A DNA stretch of 64,000 bases from Candidatus Marithrix sp. (GCA_016744775.1 JADGDS010000002.1:417988-481987), one strand, 5' to 3'. Counted from the stretch's first letter, positions 55,046 through 64,000 are shown. Numbers and translations: made by a program. Notes: generated from the sequence alone by a model not told the origin.

Positions 55046-55485
55046 GGATAAAAATCCTCATCTAATGTTTGTTCCAAGGAATATGGGCAGTTGCTTGGAA
55101 AAACATTTTTTGGTAAACCAGTTTCTGCTATGGCAGCTCTAAGTGCCAAATGGTAAGCATCATCAAGTTTTTCTGTTAGTTGATGCTTTAAACTAGGGCT
55201 ATCAACTAAAATTAAATGTACTTGTTCACGTTGTTCATTAATCGTCATTTTCCAACTTTTACTACGTATTTCCACTTGAAATTGCCACTTTAATAAGTGC
55301 ATAAGTAACACTTTTAAACGACTCAATAACTCCCGTTTATCACGTTTTGCCATACTCTCTAGCTCATCAATTATATTATCAGTGTCAATTTTGTTTAAAT
55401 GCCGTTGTCGCAAGAGTTCAGCATTTGTCATGAGCCAAAGGTAAAAATCAGTTTCATAACCTTTTGCAGTTGCTGCGTCTAGCAT
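55042..55485 (-). CDS. DUF29 family protein
   Basis: 147 residues. Matches DUF29: YETDFYLWLMTNAELLRQRH, DNIIDELESMAKRDKRELLSRL, VLLMHLLKWQFQ and NCPYSLEQTLDEDFYP. Function unknown; the family is widespread in cyanobacteria and Thiotrichales-like genomes, often in many copies. Single gene, converges on nupC. Confidence 0.92.
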   Translation of the reverse strand: MLDAATAKGYETDFYLWLMTNAELLRQRHLNKIDTDNIIDELESMAKRDKRELLSRLKVLLMHLLKWQFQVEIRSKSWKMTINEQREQVHLILVDSPSLKHQLTEKLDDAYHLALRAAIAETGLPKNVFPSNCPYSLEQTLDEDFYP

Positions 55486-55632
55486 TACTTTTTCTACCTC
55501 TAATTACAATCTTTATATGATAACATACAATATATAATGAATTCAATCCGGGATTTTTACTTATGGCGTATAATTTGCGACTTTTCCATATTTATCATTA
55601 TATAATAGTATATTTTTATAAGGACATTTACC

Positions 55633-56832
55633 TTGAAAGATGACTTCCCCCGCATAAAACTTTTACCTCCTTATATATTCAATATAGTAAGTGAATTAAA
55701 ATTAAAGGCACGTTCTCTAGGTGAGGATATTATTGATTTTGGTATGGGCAATCCCGATCAACCTACTCCTCAACATATCATCGATAAATTAGTAGAAACA
55801 GTGCAGCGTAAAGATACGCATCGCTATTCAGCATCAAAAGGCATACCGCGTTTACGTCAAGCTATAACTAATTGGTATCAACAACGTTATAATATATCCT
55901 TAAATCCTGAAACTGAGGCTATTGTTACTATTGGTTCTAAAGAAGGCTTAGCTCATTTAGCCTTAGCTACTGTTGAGAAGGGCGATACAATCTTAGTACC
56001 AAATCCAGCTTATCCTATTCATCCCTATGGTTTTATAATCGCAGGTGCTGATATAGAACATATAGCCTTAATGCCCGGAGTTGATTTTTTCTCTGAATTA
56101 GTGAAAAAAATTACTACTTCTAAGAATCGCATAAAAATGTTATTGTTAAATTTTCCGGGCAATCCAACCACACAATGTGTTGATTTAGACTTTTTTGCAC
56201 AAGTAGTTGATATTGCTAAAAAGTATAAAATTTGGGTCATACATGATTTAGCTTATGCAGATATTGTATTTGATGGCTATGTCGCACCTTCAATTTTGCA
56301 AATACCCGGCGCAAAGGATATTGCTGTAGAATCTTTTTCCTTGTCTAAAAGTTATAATATGCCCGGTTGGCGAGTAGGGTTTATGTGTGGTAATCCTACT
56401 CTTATTGGGGCTTTAACTCGGCTTAAATCATACCTTGACTATGGTACATTTACCCCGATTCAAGTAGCAAGCGTTAGCGCGTTGGAAGACAATCAAGATT
56501 GTGTTCAAGACATACAAGATATGTATTATCAGCGTCGTAATGTATTATGCGAAGGCTTAAATGCTATAGGGTGGCAAGTAGAAAAACCTAAAGCAACAAT
56601 GTTTGTATGGGCAGAAATTCCAGACCAATACAAATCAATGGGTTCTTTAGAATTTGCGAAAAAACTAATAAATGACGCTAAAATTGCAGTATCACCGGGT
56701 ATTGGTTTTGGTAGTTATGGTGATGATCATGTGCGTTTTGCTTTGATTGAAAACCCTCATCGCACACGTCAAGCATTACGCAATCTAAAAGAAATGTTTA
56801 AGAAAGATAAATTATTACAAACAGGAGAATAA
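55633..56832 (+). CDS. alaC: Alanine-forming aminotransferase AlaC
   Basis: 399 residues from a TTG start. Class I/II PLP aminotransferase: [57 protein letters not shown], and the PLP lysine in [17 protein letters not shown]. Typical of AlaC, making alanine from pyruvate and glutamate. Six bases before hom, and this alaC-hom order is common in gammaproteobacteria. Confidence 0.94.
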   Translation: MKDDFPRIKLLPPYIFNIVSELKLKARSLGEDIIDFGMGNPDQPTPQHIIDKLVETVQRKDTHRYSASKGIPRLRQAITNWYQQRYNISLNPETEAIVTIGSKEGLAHLALATVEKGDTILVPNPAYPIHPYGFIIAGADIEHIALMPGVDFFSELVKKITTSKNRIKMLLLNFPGNPTTQCVDLDFFAQVVDIAKKYKIWVIHDLAYADIVFDGYVAPSILQIPGAKDIAVESFSLSKSYNMPGWRVGFMCGNPTLIGALTRLKSYLDYGTFTPIQVASVSALEDNQDCVQDIQDMYYQRRNVLCEGLNAIGWQVEKPKATMFVWAEIPDQYKSMGSLEFAKKLINDAKIAVSPGIGFGSYGDDHVRFALIENPHRTRQALRNLKEMFKKDKLLQTGE

Positions 56833-56838
56833 ACAAGA

Positions 56839-58149
56839 ATGTTAAATCCAGTGAAGGTAGGAATACTTGGATTAGGTACAGTCGGTGGCGGCACAGTTAG
56901 CACATTACAGAAAAATGCTGATGAAATTACTCGCCGTGCAGGGCGGGGTATTGTGGTTACTCATGCTTGCGCAAGAGAAATAAATAAAGCCCATCCTTAT
57001 GATACTGATAATATTGTATTAACAGAACAATTACTGGATGTAGTTAATCAGCCTGATATAGATATTGTCGTTGAATTAATAGGTGGTATCACCATCGCGC
57101 TAGAAATAGTGCTTAAAGCCATTCAAAATGGTAAACATGTAGTAACAGCAAATAAAGCTTTGATTGCTAAACATGGTAATGAAATTTTTGCCGCTGCACA
57201 AAAAAAAGGAGTTATGGTTGCATTTGAAGCCGCAGTTGCTGGTGGTATTCCAATCATTAAAGCCTTGCGCGAAGGTTTAGCCGCTAATGAAATCAGATAT
57301 ATTGCTGGTATTATTAATGGTACCAGTAATTTTATTTTAACTGAAATGCGTGAAAAAGGCAGTGATTTTGCCGAAGTATTAGCCGAAGCTCAAGCTTTAG
57401 GTTACGCTGAACAAGATCCTACTTTTGATATAGAAGGAGTTGATGCCGCTCATAAATTAACAATTTTAGCTTCTATTGCTTTTGGTATTCCTTTACAGTT
57501 TGATAAAGTTTATATGGAAGGAATTACCAAAATCAGTAATGAAGATGTCAAATTTGCTGATGAATTAGGCTATAAAATTAAACATTTAGGAATTACTAAA
57601 CACACTGATAAAGGTATTGAGCTACGTGTGCATCCAACTTTTGTTGCAAAGAAACGTTTAATTGCCAATGTTGAAGGGGTAATGAACGCGGTATATGTAG
57701 ATTCTGATGCTTTAGGAGAATCGTTGTATTATGGAGCTGGAGCTGGTGCATTAGCGACAGGATCAGCAATAATTGCAGATTTAGTAGATGTAACACGCAC
57801 CCTGACAACAGATCCTAGTAATCGCGTACCTCATTTAGCCTTTCAAGCCTTAGCTGATTTGCCAATAGTAGCAATAGAAGATGTAGAATCTTGCTATTAC
57901 TTAAGGATTTCCGCTAATGATACATTAGGCGTATTAGCATATATAACTTCGATTCTAAGTGAACAAAGTATAAATATTGAAGCAATTATTCAGAAAGAAC
58001 CAATTGCAGGAACAGAAGAAGTAACAATAGTAATACTTACCTATAAAGTAGTAGAGAAAAACCTAAATAAAGCAATTGAAACAATGGAAAAATTGGATGC
58101 TATAAAAGGGCAAATTACTCGTATTAGAGTAGAAATGTTGGAAGATTAA
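56839..58149 (+). CDS. hom: Homoserine dehydrogenase
   Basis: 436 residues. Reduces aspartate semialdehyde to homoserine for Thr/Met synthesis. NAD(P)-binding VGILGLGTVGGGTVSTLQ, VELIGGITIALEIVLKA, NKALIAKHGNEIFAAA, catalytic-domain AGIINGTSNFILTEM and EGVDAAHKLTILA, and a C-terminal ACT domain (YLRISANDTLGVLAYITSIL) for feedback by threonine. A palindromic repeat follows its stop. Confidence 0.97.
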   Translation: MLNPVKVGILGLGTVGGGTVSTLQKNADEITRRAGRGIVVTHACAREINKAHPYDTDNIVLTEQLLDVVNQPDIDIVVELIGGITIALEIVLKAIQNGKHVVTANKALIAKHGNEIFAAAQKKGVMVAFEAAVAGGIPIIKALREGLAANEIRYIAGIINGTSNFILTEMREKGSDFAEVLAEAQALGYAEQDPTFDIEGVDAAHKLTILASIAFGIPLQFDKVYMEGITKISNEDVKFADELGYKIKHLGITKHTDKGIELRVHPTFVAKKRLIANVEGVMNAVYVDSDALGESLYYGAGAGALATGSAIIADLVDVTRTLTTDPSNRVPHLAFQALADLPIVAIEDVESCYYLRISANDTLGVLAYITSILSEQSINIEAIIQKEPIAGTEEVTIVILTYKVVEKNLNKAIETMEKLDAIKGQITRIRVEMLED

Positions 58150-58158
58150 TCGGGTTTA

Positions 58159-58191
58159 AGACCTGACAGGTTTTTAAAACCTGTCAGGTCT
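58159..58191. repeat. Palindromic repeat ACCTGACAGG family
   Basis: 33-bp palindrome, copy 5, ten bases after hom. Confidence 0.9.
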
Positions 58192-58236
58192 GATAGTCTA
58201 TAATGTATGTAAATCTACTTATTAGGTAAAAAGATC

Positions 58237-58503
58237 ATGGAAATAGCAGCGGTATATGAAAATGGCATGATACGTCCTACTCAATTACTAAACTTAAAAC
58301 ATAAACGTGTTAATGTCATTATAGTAGTGCCAGATGAAGAAATCTTTGATCCTCTTGATCAGATTCAAAATCAATCAATTAAACAAATGATTATTTCAAT
58401 GAGAAAGATTCGGGGAACTAAAATAAATAAAGTTAATCATAGACTAAGAGATGAAGAACTTTTTCTTGAAGGATTGAAAAAAAGTAGGAAATATGGTTTA
58501 TGA
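58237..58503 (+). CDS. Antitoxin-like partner of the PIN-aminotransferase
   Basis: 88 residues. MEIAAVYENGMIRPTQLLNLKHKRVNVIIVV is the pattern of small antitoxins with a swapped-hairpin start found before PIN toxins. The rest is basic (MRKIRGTKINKVNHRLRDEE), with FLEGLKKSRKYGL at the end. It overlaps the next gene by 4 bp (ATGA), as expected for a TA pair, and no other toxin is nearby. Confidence 0.7.
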   Translation: MEIAAVYENGMIRPTQLLNLKHKRVNVIIVVPDEEIFDPLDQIQNQSIKQMIISMRKIRGTKINKVNHRLRDEELFLEGLKKSRKYGL

Positions 58504-60002
58504 AAGATATTCTTCTTGATGTGAATATTGTGGTAGATATATGTACTGAACGGATGCCATATTTTTTGCCCAGTCTTGAAGTCATCGCCAAAGCTAAAGA
58601 ACAAGGACATCGTGTCTGGATTTATGTTGGTAGTCTGCAAACACTTGAATATGTCACAGCTGCTGAACTTCACCGACAAGATGAAGATCAAAGTTTTGGT
58701 CATTGTTTATTAACCGCACGAAGCTTATTAGAAACTTTTGTTAAAGACAAGCAATGGTTAGCAGCTCTATCATCAGAAGGTAATGTTTTTGCAGATTCTG
58801 ATCCAGAAGATGCTCAACTTTATAAAGCCATACAACGTTTAGGCACAGATGCACGTCTGGTTTATCGTGATAAAAAAATGACCAAACGCGGAGACTATTC
58901 CATCAGCGTAGCTGAATATCTTTCATTAACAGAAAGCAAGTCAATAATTAATTTTATTGATCTCAAAATCCAACAAGATCAGCATCGTTCTCAGCTAGAA
59001 AAAAACATTCACCAAGTTCTCCATCACGGCAAATACATCATGGGACCAGAAATTGCCAAACTGGAACAAAAATTAGCAGATTATGTTGGTGTCAAGCACT
59101 GCATCAGCGTCTCCAGCGGCACCGATGCTTTGCTTATTGCCATGATGGCACTAGGTATAAAACAAGGTGATGAAATTATTACTACGCCTTTCAGTTTCAT
59201 TGCCACTGCTGAAACCATTATGTTATTAGGAGCAAAACCAGTTTTTGTAGATATTGATCCACGTACTTATAATATTGATCCTAAACAAATTGAAGCAGCT
59301 ATTACTCCGAAAACTAAAGCCATTCTTCCCGTTTCACTGTATGGACAATGTGCCGATTTTGATGCTATTAACAAATATAATATTCCGGTAATTGAAGACG
59401 CTGCTCAAAGTTTTGGAGCCACTTATAAAGGACAAAAATCTTGTAGTTTATCCACAATAGGCTGTACCAGCTTTTTCCCATCTAAACCATTAGGCGGCTA
59501 CGGAGATAGTGGTGCATGTTTTACAAATGACGATAATTTTGCTAAAATAATGCGTGAAATTCGAGTACATGGACAAGATAAACGCTATCATCATGCTCGT
59601 ATTGGTATAAATGGACGAATGGATACTTTACAAGCGGCTATTTTATTAGCAAAACTGGAAATATTCCCACAAGAAGTAGAAGCGCGTAAACGTATTGGAC
59701 AAATATATACTGAAAAACTAAAGGAATTTTTTACCACGCCATATATTGAACCACATAATACCAGCGTCTATGCTCAATATACAATACAAGTTGATAATCG
59801 TGATGAATTACAACAAAAATTAAAAGAACAAGGTATTCCAACGGCGGTTCATTATCCGATTCCTTTGAACAAACAACCAGCATTTGCTCATTTAGAAAGT
59901 GATTGTTCAGTGGCAGAGAAAGTTGCTGAAAAGGTGATTAGTTTGCCTATGCACCCTTATTTGACAGAAATGGAACAACTGCAAATAATAAAGATTATAT
60001 AA
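58500..60002 (+). CDS. PIN domain fused to a DegT/DnrJ sugar aminotransferase
   Basis: 500 residues in one frame. Residues 1-145 are PIN-like: ILLDVNIVVDICTER (Asp7), YVGSLQTLEYVTAAEL, ADSDPEDAQLYKAIQ (Asp101/Asp104), RDKKMTKRGDYSISVAEYL. Residues ~150-500 are a complete PLP aminotransferase of the WbpE type: NFIDLKIQQDQHRSQLEKNI, SVSSGTDALLIAMMA, VIEDAAQSFGATYKG, PLP Lys329 in FFPSKPLGGYGDSGA, and LPMHPYLTEME. WbpE-like enzymes aminate UDP-3-keto sugars for surface glycans. No ATG, GTG or TTG sits at the junction, so a separate transferase start is unlikely. The fusion makes a toxin depend on, or be tethered to, a sugar-nucleotide enzyme; function unknown. Confidence 0.85.
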   Translation: MKDILLDVNIVVDICTERMPYFLPSLEVIAKAKEQGHRVWIYVGSLQTLEYVTAAELHRQDEDQSFGHCLLTARSLLETFVKDKQWLAALSSEGNVFADSDPEDAQLYKAIQRLGTDARLVYRDKKMTKRGDYSISVAEYLSLTESKSIINFIDLKIQQDQHRSQLEKNIHQVLHHGKYIMGPEIAKLEQKLADYVGVKHCISVSSGTDALLIAMMALGIKQGDEIITTPFSFIATAETIMLLGAKPVFVDIDPRTYNIDPKQIEAAITPKTKAILPVSLYGQCADFDAINKYNIPVIEDAAQSFGATYKGQKSCSLSTIGCTSFFPSKPLGGYGDSGACFTNDDNFAKIMREIRVHGQDKRYHHARIGINGRMDTLQAAILLAKLEIFPQEVEARKRIGQIYTEKLKEFFTTPYIEPHNTSVYAQYTIQVDNRDELQQKLKEQGIPTAVHYPIPLNKQPAFAHLESDCSVAEKVAEKVISLPMHPYLTEMEQLQIIKII

Positions 60003-60003
60003 C

Positions 60004-61647
60004 TTATTTCAAAACACGCCAAACTTCTTGCACTTTACCATCAAAGCTTAATGCCGCCCAGTCGTTGCAAGACCATAAGATACCATTTATTAAACGTCTT
60101 TGCTGTAATGTTTGTTTGCAGTATTTTGGAAGCTGTTTAATCTTAGGTAAATTTTTGCCTTTTAATACTTGCATTTGTATAAAGTCGTCTAGTTCTAATA
60201 TTTCTAGGTTTCCATCTGGGCGTTTGTAAATTTTACCTTTTAGTTTGGCTTTTTGCCAATTAAAATATGTTGGTCTGCCCCAACTGTATAATTTATTGAC
60301 TAATTTTCTTTGTTGTGAAATTCGTTGCCAGTTAAATGCTATTGAGGTTTTCCATTTTAATGTTTGTGTTGTCTTCGTTTTTAATTGCATGTCAATAAGA
60401 TGGCTCCAATAATATTCAGCTTGTGCTGGGCGTGGGCGTATTTGTAGTAAACGCGCTAAGTTGTAAGTTATCATTGCTGGTGCATTGGGTTTTCTTATTA
60501 GTCTTTCTAATTTACTCACTGCTAATGACCATAAATCCATATCTATTTCACTTTGTTCATATATTGTTAATGCTAGTAAGCCTTGAATTTCTAAGTTGTT
60601 GGGGGCTAAGCGGCGCAATTCTTCAATTATGCTACGTGCTTTATATGGTTTGCCAAGATATAAGTATGTTATTACTAGGTTAATACGCGCTGGAATATAG
60701 TTTTTATCAGAAGTGGCAGCTTTTTTCAGATAAATTATTGCCTCTTCTAAATATGGTTTGCTTCTTTTTGATACATAGTCTTTTAAATATCTTTTACTTC
60801 CTGCTTGTACTATTGATTTAGCTAGACTTTGTATATCTAACATTGCTGGCATCCAATAAAAATATGCGTGTTCTCTCTTCATTTTTTGACGCGCTTGTTG
60901 TAAATAACAAAAACCAAGATTATTTAAAACCTCGCGTGCGGGAAATACATGTTGAAATTCTCGAAAAAAATATTCAGCGTCATCACAACGCTTAAAGTGA
61001 CTTAAACGTACTCCATATTCAAACAAGCTAAATTTGTTTTTAATTTGATCTAGGTATGTTTCTAATATAGCTAAACGTTTCTTAATAGATGGGTAAGCTG
61101 AGTTTTTTGGAGGTTTTACTTTTTGTAACCAGTTAGTTAGAAAGGAGTTTTTTAATAGATGTACTTTATAGCCAGCCAATGCTGCATAGGCATAGCCTTC
61201 TGCATCTGCCGCTAATTCTTTTTTCATACGCGCTTGTGTAAATAAGCGATTCCTGCGATAAAATTTATAATCAAGTTTAAGATGCCAATAATCATCGTTG
61301 GCTAAATGCCCTAATTCATGCCCAAGTATAAAAGCTAAACGAGCTTCAAATTCATCTTTTGAGGTGCTGTAACTTGCATCAATAGCAGAACGCCATAGTA
61401 CGATATTTCCATCGCGTAAAGCGCGTGCCCAAGGATTTCTGCCTCTATTATTAAGTACTCTTAATTTAGGATTAAGAAATTTATGGTTTTTATTAGCTAC
61501 TTGTTTTAAACGTTCAAAAACTTTATGCGCAGTGGCAGCTTTATAATCTATGCCATACCAATTGACATAATAGTCAATATAATCACGTGGGTTGGCGGCA
61601 AAGCAGGTGGTGTTTATTAGTAGTAAGCTTATTATGTATTTTGACAT
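60004..61647 (-). CDS. Exported M48-type zinc metallopeptidase with TPR repeats
   Basis: About 547 residues from ATG 61647, which gives a clean signal peptide (MSKYIISLLLINTTCFA); the longer start overlaps the divergent TA gene. The zinc site is FILGHELGHLAND (HExxH), with the third ligand in ELAADAEGYAYAA, as in M48 peptidases such as BepA. TPR-like helices follow (about 215-430: AYFYWMPAMLD..., AATSDKNYIPARINLVITYL, LAPNNLEIQGLLALTIYEQS), then a C-terminal domain of unknown type. Likely periplasmic quality control of outer-membrane proteins; inferred by similarity to BepA. Confidence 0.85.
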   Translation of the reverse strand: MSKYIISLLLINTTCFAANPRDYIDYYVNWYGIDYKAATAHKVFERLKQVANKNHKFLNPKLRVLNNRGRNPWARALRDGNIVLWRSAIDASYSTSKDEFEARLAFILGHELGHLANDDYWHLKLDYKFYRRNRLFTQARMKKELAADAEGYAYAALAGYKVHLLKNSFLTNWLQKVKPPKNSAYPSIKKRLAILETYLDQIKNKFSLFEYGVRLSHFKRCDDAEYFFREFQHVFPAREVLNNLGFCYLQQARQKMKREHAYFYWMPAMLDIQSLAKSIVQAGSKRYLKDYVSKRSKPYLEEAIIYLKKAATSDKNYIPARINLVITYLYLGKPYKARSIIEELRRLAPNNLEIQGLLALTIYEQSEIDMDLWSLAVSKLERLIRKPNAPAMITYNLARLLQIRPRPAQAEYYWSHLIDMQLKTKTTQTLKWKTSIAFNWQRISQQRKLVNKLYSWGRPTYFNWQKAKLKGKIYKRPDGNLEILELDDFIQMQVLKGKNLPKIKQLPKYCKQTLQQRRLINGILWSCNDWAALSFDGKVQEVWRVLK

Positions 61648-61656
61648 GATATAAAT

Positions 61657-61675
61657 TATAGCATAATATGCTATA
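61657..61675. promoter_or_regulatory. Palindrome in the divergent promoter of the RelE-type pair
   Basis: TATAGCAT-AAT-ATGCTATA, a perfect 8-bp inverted repeat 28 bp before the antitoxin-like gene and 10 bp outside the M48 start. A good operator candidate for autoregulation. Confidence 0.6.
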
Positions 61676-61702
61676 TTTTTAGTTTTTAAGGGGTGAATTT
61701 CA

Positions 61703-62059
61703 ATGAACTTTTCGGTTAATAAAATTATATACAATGACGGTAGTTTTTCAATTGCTTGGGGGCAATGGAAAGATCAAACTATGAGTGTTGCGATGCGTTG
61801 GAAGAATGATGAGAATCATAACACACATGTACATACAGCATGGTTTCAACTTCCAGAATATTTTAGTATTTTTATTTTAAAAGGTGTTCTTGAGTTAAAG
61901 CCATCTCATTCTGAAGAACTTAAACAAGTTATTCGTGAATTAAGCAAATATGAAAAATGGGATAGACAAATAGAAAAAGATGCTGAATCAGGAAAATTGG
62001 ATTTTCTAATAGAAGAAGCACTTTCTGAAAAAAAACAAGGTATCTTAAAGGCTATTTAG
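61703..62059 (+). CDS. Antitoxin of a RelE-type pair
   Basis: 118 residues with an AAGGGGTGA ribosome site. The first ~75 residues (SVNKIIYNDGSFSIAWGQWK, TMSVAMRWK, WFQLPEYFSIFI) form an uncharacterised domain; the end (WDRQIEKDAESGKLDFLIEEALSE) is the typical toxin-binding antitoxin tail (D..IEKDAESGKLD). Directly abuts the toxin gene. Family not named. Confidence 0.65.
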   Translation: MNFSVNKIIYNDGSFSIAWGQWKDQTMSVAMRWKNDENHNTHVHTAWFQLPEYFSIFILKGVLELKPSHSEELKQVIRELSKYEKWDRQIEKDAESGKLDFLIEEALSEKKQGILKAI

Positions 62060-62311
62060 ATGCATAAGACAACAAGCAGATTTTGGAAAAATTATGAAAA
62101 ATTACCAATTTCTATTCAAAAAATAGCTAAGAAAAACTTTAATCTATTAAAAGAAGATCCTCTTCATCCTTCTTTGCATTTTAAAAGAATTGGAAAATTT
62201 TGGTCAGCAAGAGTTGATATTAATTATAGGGCACTTGCAATTGAAGATGATGAGGATTTGTTGTGGGTGTGGATTGGAACGCATGATGAATATGAAAAAA
62301 TGCTGAAATAA
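62060..62311 (+). CDS. RelE/ParE-superfamily toxin
   Basis: 83 residues. TSRFWKNYEKLPISIQKIAKK, LLKEDPLHPSLHFKRIG, FWSARVDINYRALAIEDDE and WVWIGTHDEYEKML form the RelE/ParE fold used by mRNA interferases or gyrase inhibitors. The Arg-rich beta strand and final HDEYEKM are as in this group. The antitoxin stop is immediately before its ATG. Confidence 0.88.
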   Translation: MHKTTSRFWKNYEKLPISIQKIAKKNFNLLKEDPLHPSLHFKRIGKFWSARVDINYRALAIEDDEDLLWVWIGTHDEYEKMLK

Positions 62312-62378
62312 TACTATGCTAGATTTTTGGCATGATTTTTGATCATCCAATTATGAGTAATACATAAAGGATGAATAT

Positions 62379-63890
62379 ATGAAAAAATTTGCTATAACAT
62401 TAGTGTTATGTTTGTTAGTTGAAGCTGTAAGTGCAGCTTCTTCAAGCTATATGAAGTATTATATTTATAAAGATAATAGTATTAACTATACTCCTTCTTT
62501 ATTAATGGGAGATGTCAATGATTTGACTATTGATTTCAAGCAGACAGTAAAAATCGATTATACTCCAAATGGTGATAATAAATGGGCTGGTATTTTTTGG
62601 ACAAAACAGCCGGGCTTGGATATGTCAGATGCTCAAACTATCAGTTTTGATGCTAAAGGTGCTGTAGGTGGTGAGCAAGTTGAATTTGCTAGTGGTGGTT
62701 TAGGTTCAGCAACACTTAATAGATCTGGTCTAATCACATTAGAAAATACATGGAAAACATATACTATATCTTTGAAAGATATGAATTTGACTAATTTGGT
62801 AGGTGGTTTTGCAGTTGGATTTTTTGCTGGGCAAGCTAGAACTATTTATCTGGATAATATTGCTTTTAATTTTATTCCTCAAGGTACAACTTATACTTTT
62901 ACTAAAGCTGATGATGGTCATTTAAAAGCTTGGTGGAAAAGTAAGTCTTCTGGTTGGCAAGTCGAAGATTTAAGTGCTGCTGTTGGTGGACAAAAAATTA
63001 TTAATGATCCTAGTTATTATTATAATGATCATACTTTACATGTATTTGCTAAAAGCCCATTAAATCATTTATTAGAATGGTGGTTTACGCCTGAAGCTGG
63101 TTGGAATTTAGTCGATTTAAGCCTTGCAGTTGGTGGTCAAACTATTGCTGGTAATCCGGTTTATTATACTGATGGTAATATTCAATATGTGTTCGTTAGA
63201 GATGAACAAGATCATATTAAACAGTGGTATTGGACAACTAAAGATGGTTGGAAAGTCAGAACTTTAGGTGATCAAACTATTGAGGGTGATACTGTTTATT
63301 ATAATGATGGTAAATTTGAACATATTTTTGCTAAAGATCATAATGATCATGTACGTGAATGGTGGAAAGCGGTAAATGATGCTAATTGGCATTTGGAAGA
63401 TTTAAGTGCGGCTGTAGGTGGTCAAACAGTTGATAGTGATCCTGTTTATTATAATGATGGTACATTTCAACATGTTTTTGCTAGAGATAAAAATGGACAT
63501 TTAAGAGAATGGTGGTGGGAAGAAAAATCTGGATGGCATTTAGAAGATTTAACTGTGGCAGTAGGTGGTCAAACAATTGCTGGTAATCCTGTCTATTATA
63601 CCGATGGTACAATTCAACATATATTTGTTAGAGATGCTGATAATCATTTGAGAGAATTCTGGTGGCGACAAGATTTAGGTTGGCATTTGGAAGATTTAAC
63701 CGTTGCTGTAGGTGGTCAAACTATAGTTGGTAATCCAGTGTATTATACAGATGGTCAAACACAATATGTGTTTGCTAGAGATGAAAATGGACATTTAAGA
63801 GAATGGTCATGGAGACAAGAAACTGGTTGGAAGCTTGAAGATTTAACTATTATTACAGATGGTGAAACCGTTGCTGGTGATCCTGCTTAA
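62379..63890 (+). CDS. Secreted seven-repeat lectin-like propeller protein
   Basis: 503 residues. Signal peptide (to VSAA, ~20), an N-terminal beta-sandwich like a carbohydrate-binding module (about 25-165: KWAGIFWTKQPGLDM, WKTYTISLKDMNLTN, TIYLDNIAFNF), then seven ~48-residue repeats with the pattern HLREWWW...GWHLEDLTVAVGGQ, TIAGNPVYYTDG, QHVFARD. Seven such units fit a seven-bladed propeller of the PLL/tectonin-like lectin kind, with one sugar site between blades. Repeat 3 lacks the AVGG part. Probably a surface or secreted glycan binder; target unknown. Codon use is AT-rich with almost identical DNA in blades 4-7, a sign of recent expansion. Confidence 0.8.
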   Translation: MKKFAITLVLCLLVEAVSAASSSYMKYYIYKDNSINYTPSLLMGDVNDLTIDFKQTVKIDYTPNGDNKWAGIFWTKQPGLDMSDAQTISFDAKGAVGGEQVEFASGGLGSATLNRSGLITLENTWKTYTISLKDMNLTNLVGGFAVGFFAGQARTIYLDNIAFNFIPQGTTYTFTKADDGHLKAWWKSKSSGWQVEDLSAAVGGQKIINDPSYYYNDHTLHVFAKSPLNHLLEWWFTPEAGWNLVDLSLAVGGQTIAGNPVYYTDGNIQYVFVRDEQDHIKQWYWTTKDGWKVRTLGDQTIEGDTVYYNDGKFEHIFAKDHNDHVREWWKAVNDANWHLEDLSAAVGGQTVDSDPVYYNDGTFQHVFARDKNGHLREWWWEEKSGWHLEDLTVAVGGQTIAGNPVYYTDGTIQHIFVRDADNHLREFWWRQDLGWHLEDLTVAVGGQTIVGNPVYYTDGQTQYVFARDENGHLREWSWRQETGWKLEDLTIITDGETVAGDPA

Positions 63891-63920
63891 TTTATAAGCC
63901 CCTTATTCCCCTTATTAAGG

Positions 63921-63953
63921 AGTACAAGATTAATCTTGTACTCCTTTTTTTTT
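63921..63953 (+). terminator. Rho-independent terminator after the propeller gene
   Basis: GGAGTACAAGAT-TA-ATCTTGTACTCC, a 12-bp perfect stem, followed by a run of nine T, 30 bases after the stop. The best intrinsic terminator in the window. Confidence 0.95.
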
Positions 63954-63987
63954 TCTCATTTCTTCATGGTATAATTATTACACATCC

Positions 63988-64000
63988 TCGTTCCCACGCT
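63988..64000. repeat. Start of another GC-hairpin repeat (cut by window end)
   Basis: CTCGTTCCCACGCT at the window edge matches the first bases of the cores at 12211 and 23981. The rest lies outside. Confidence 0.75.

Noticed and set aside
26622..58191. The five 33-bp palindromes as terminators
   Set aside because: No T-runs follow and they occur in varied gene settings; better treated as a dispersed repeat family.
1..64000. tRNA, rRNA, prophage or full insertion sequence
   Set aside because: No cloverleaf, rRNA stretch, phage structural gene or transposase was recognised; only non-autonomous repeats are seen.

Overview
The window reads as a chromosomal segment of an AT-rich gammaproteobacterium. 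Core genes such as trmJ, slt, lolA, apaG, tsaE, nnrD, topA, dprA, recN, ilvD, hom, alaC, acpS, mgtE and glgC point that way. The dense load of palindromic intergenic repeats, many PIN-type toxin-antitoxin pairs, remnants of STAND/NACHT and caspase genes, and a CHASE2 kinase with a PP2C phosphatase suggest a large-genome Thiotrichales/Beggiatoaceae-type lineage. That placement is inference; no rRNA or tRNA gene was seen.

Layout: 0-8.3 kb is a surface-polysaccharide cluster: a GNAT-like gene converging on a tightly overlapping minus-strand operon of an acyltransferase, a GT-C-like membrane protein, a tandem methyltransferase, a GT2 glycosyltransferase and a GT4 glycosyltransferase fused to a PIG-L deacetylase. 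8.3-10.5 kb has a small secreted repeat protein, a PIN toxin-antitoxin pair and a solitary AAA ATPase. ilvD and a degenerate DprA paralogue follow. 13.2-20.7 kb is an accessory island: an RCK/RyR/Rossmannoid membrane protein, a broken DUF4062-NACHT-TPR gene, a broken PIN pair, an NtrC-like AAA+ regulator that also carries a RyR domain, and an ATPase with a small partner ORF. 20.8-22.5 kb holds a phosphate transporter and a DUF4291 gene.

22.5-27.4 kb is a tandemly duplicated divergent pair: a DUF559-like nuclease gene facing a secreted C-type-lectin gene. The two nuclease copies are almost identical except for a diverged central cassette, and a decayed third copy hosts a vapBC module. One lectin copy is disrupted by a MITE with a visible target duplication. 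27.4-51.7 kb is mostly housekeeping: dprA-topA, the kinase-phosphatase pair, lolA, a thioredoxin-fold gene, two lytic transglycosylases, a FinO-like gene with a phosphodiesterase, trmJ, apaG-tsaE-nnrD, glgC, mgtE, acpS, a Schlafen-like AlbA_2 gene, recN and a methyltransferase.

51.7-53.8 kb is a gene graveyard (OmpA-like, caspase-like and secreted-protein fragments) packed with mobile repeats. 53.8-64 kb has nupC, a DUF29 gene, alaC-hom, an antitoxin followed by an unusual PIN-DegT aminotransferase fusion, an M48 peptidase with TPRs, a RelE-type pair and a secreted seven-repeat lectin-like propeller protein.

The strongest candidates for undescribed biology are the mosaic nuclease/lectin array, the RyR-domain island, and the PIN-aminotransferase fusion.
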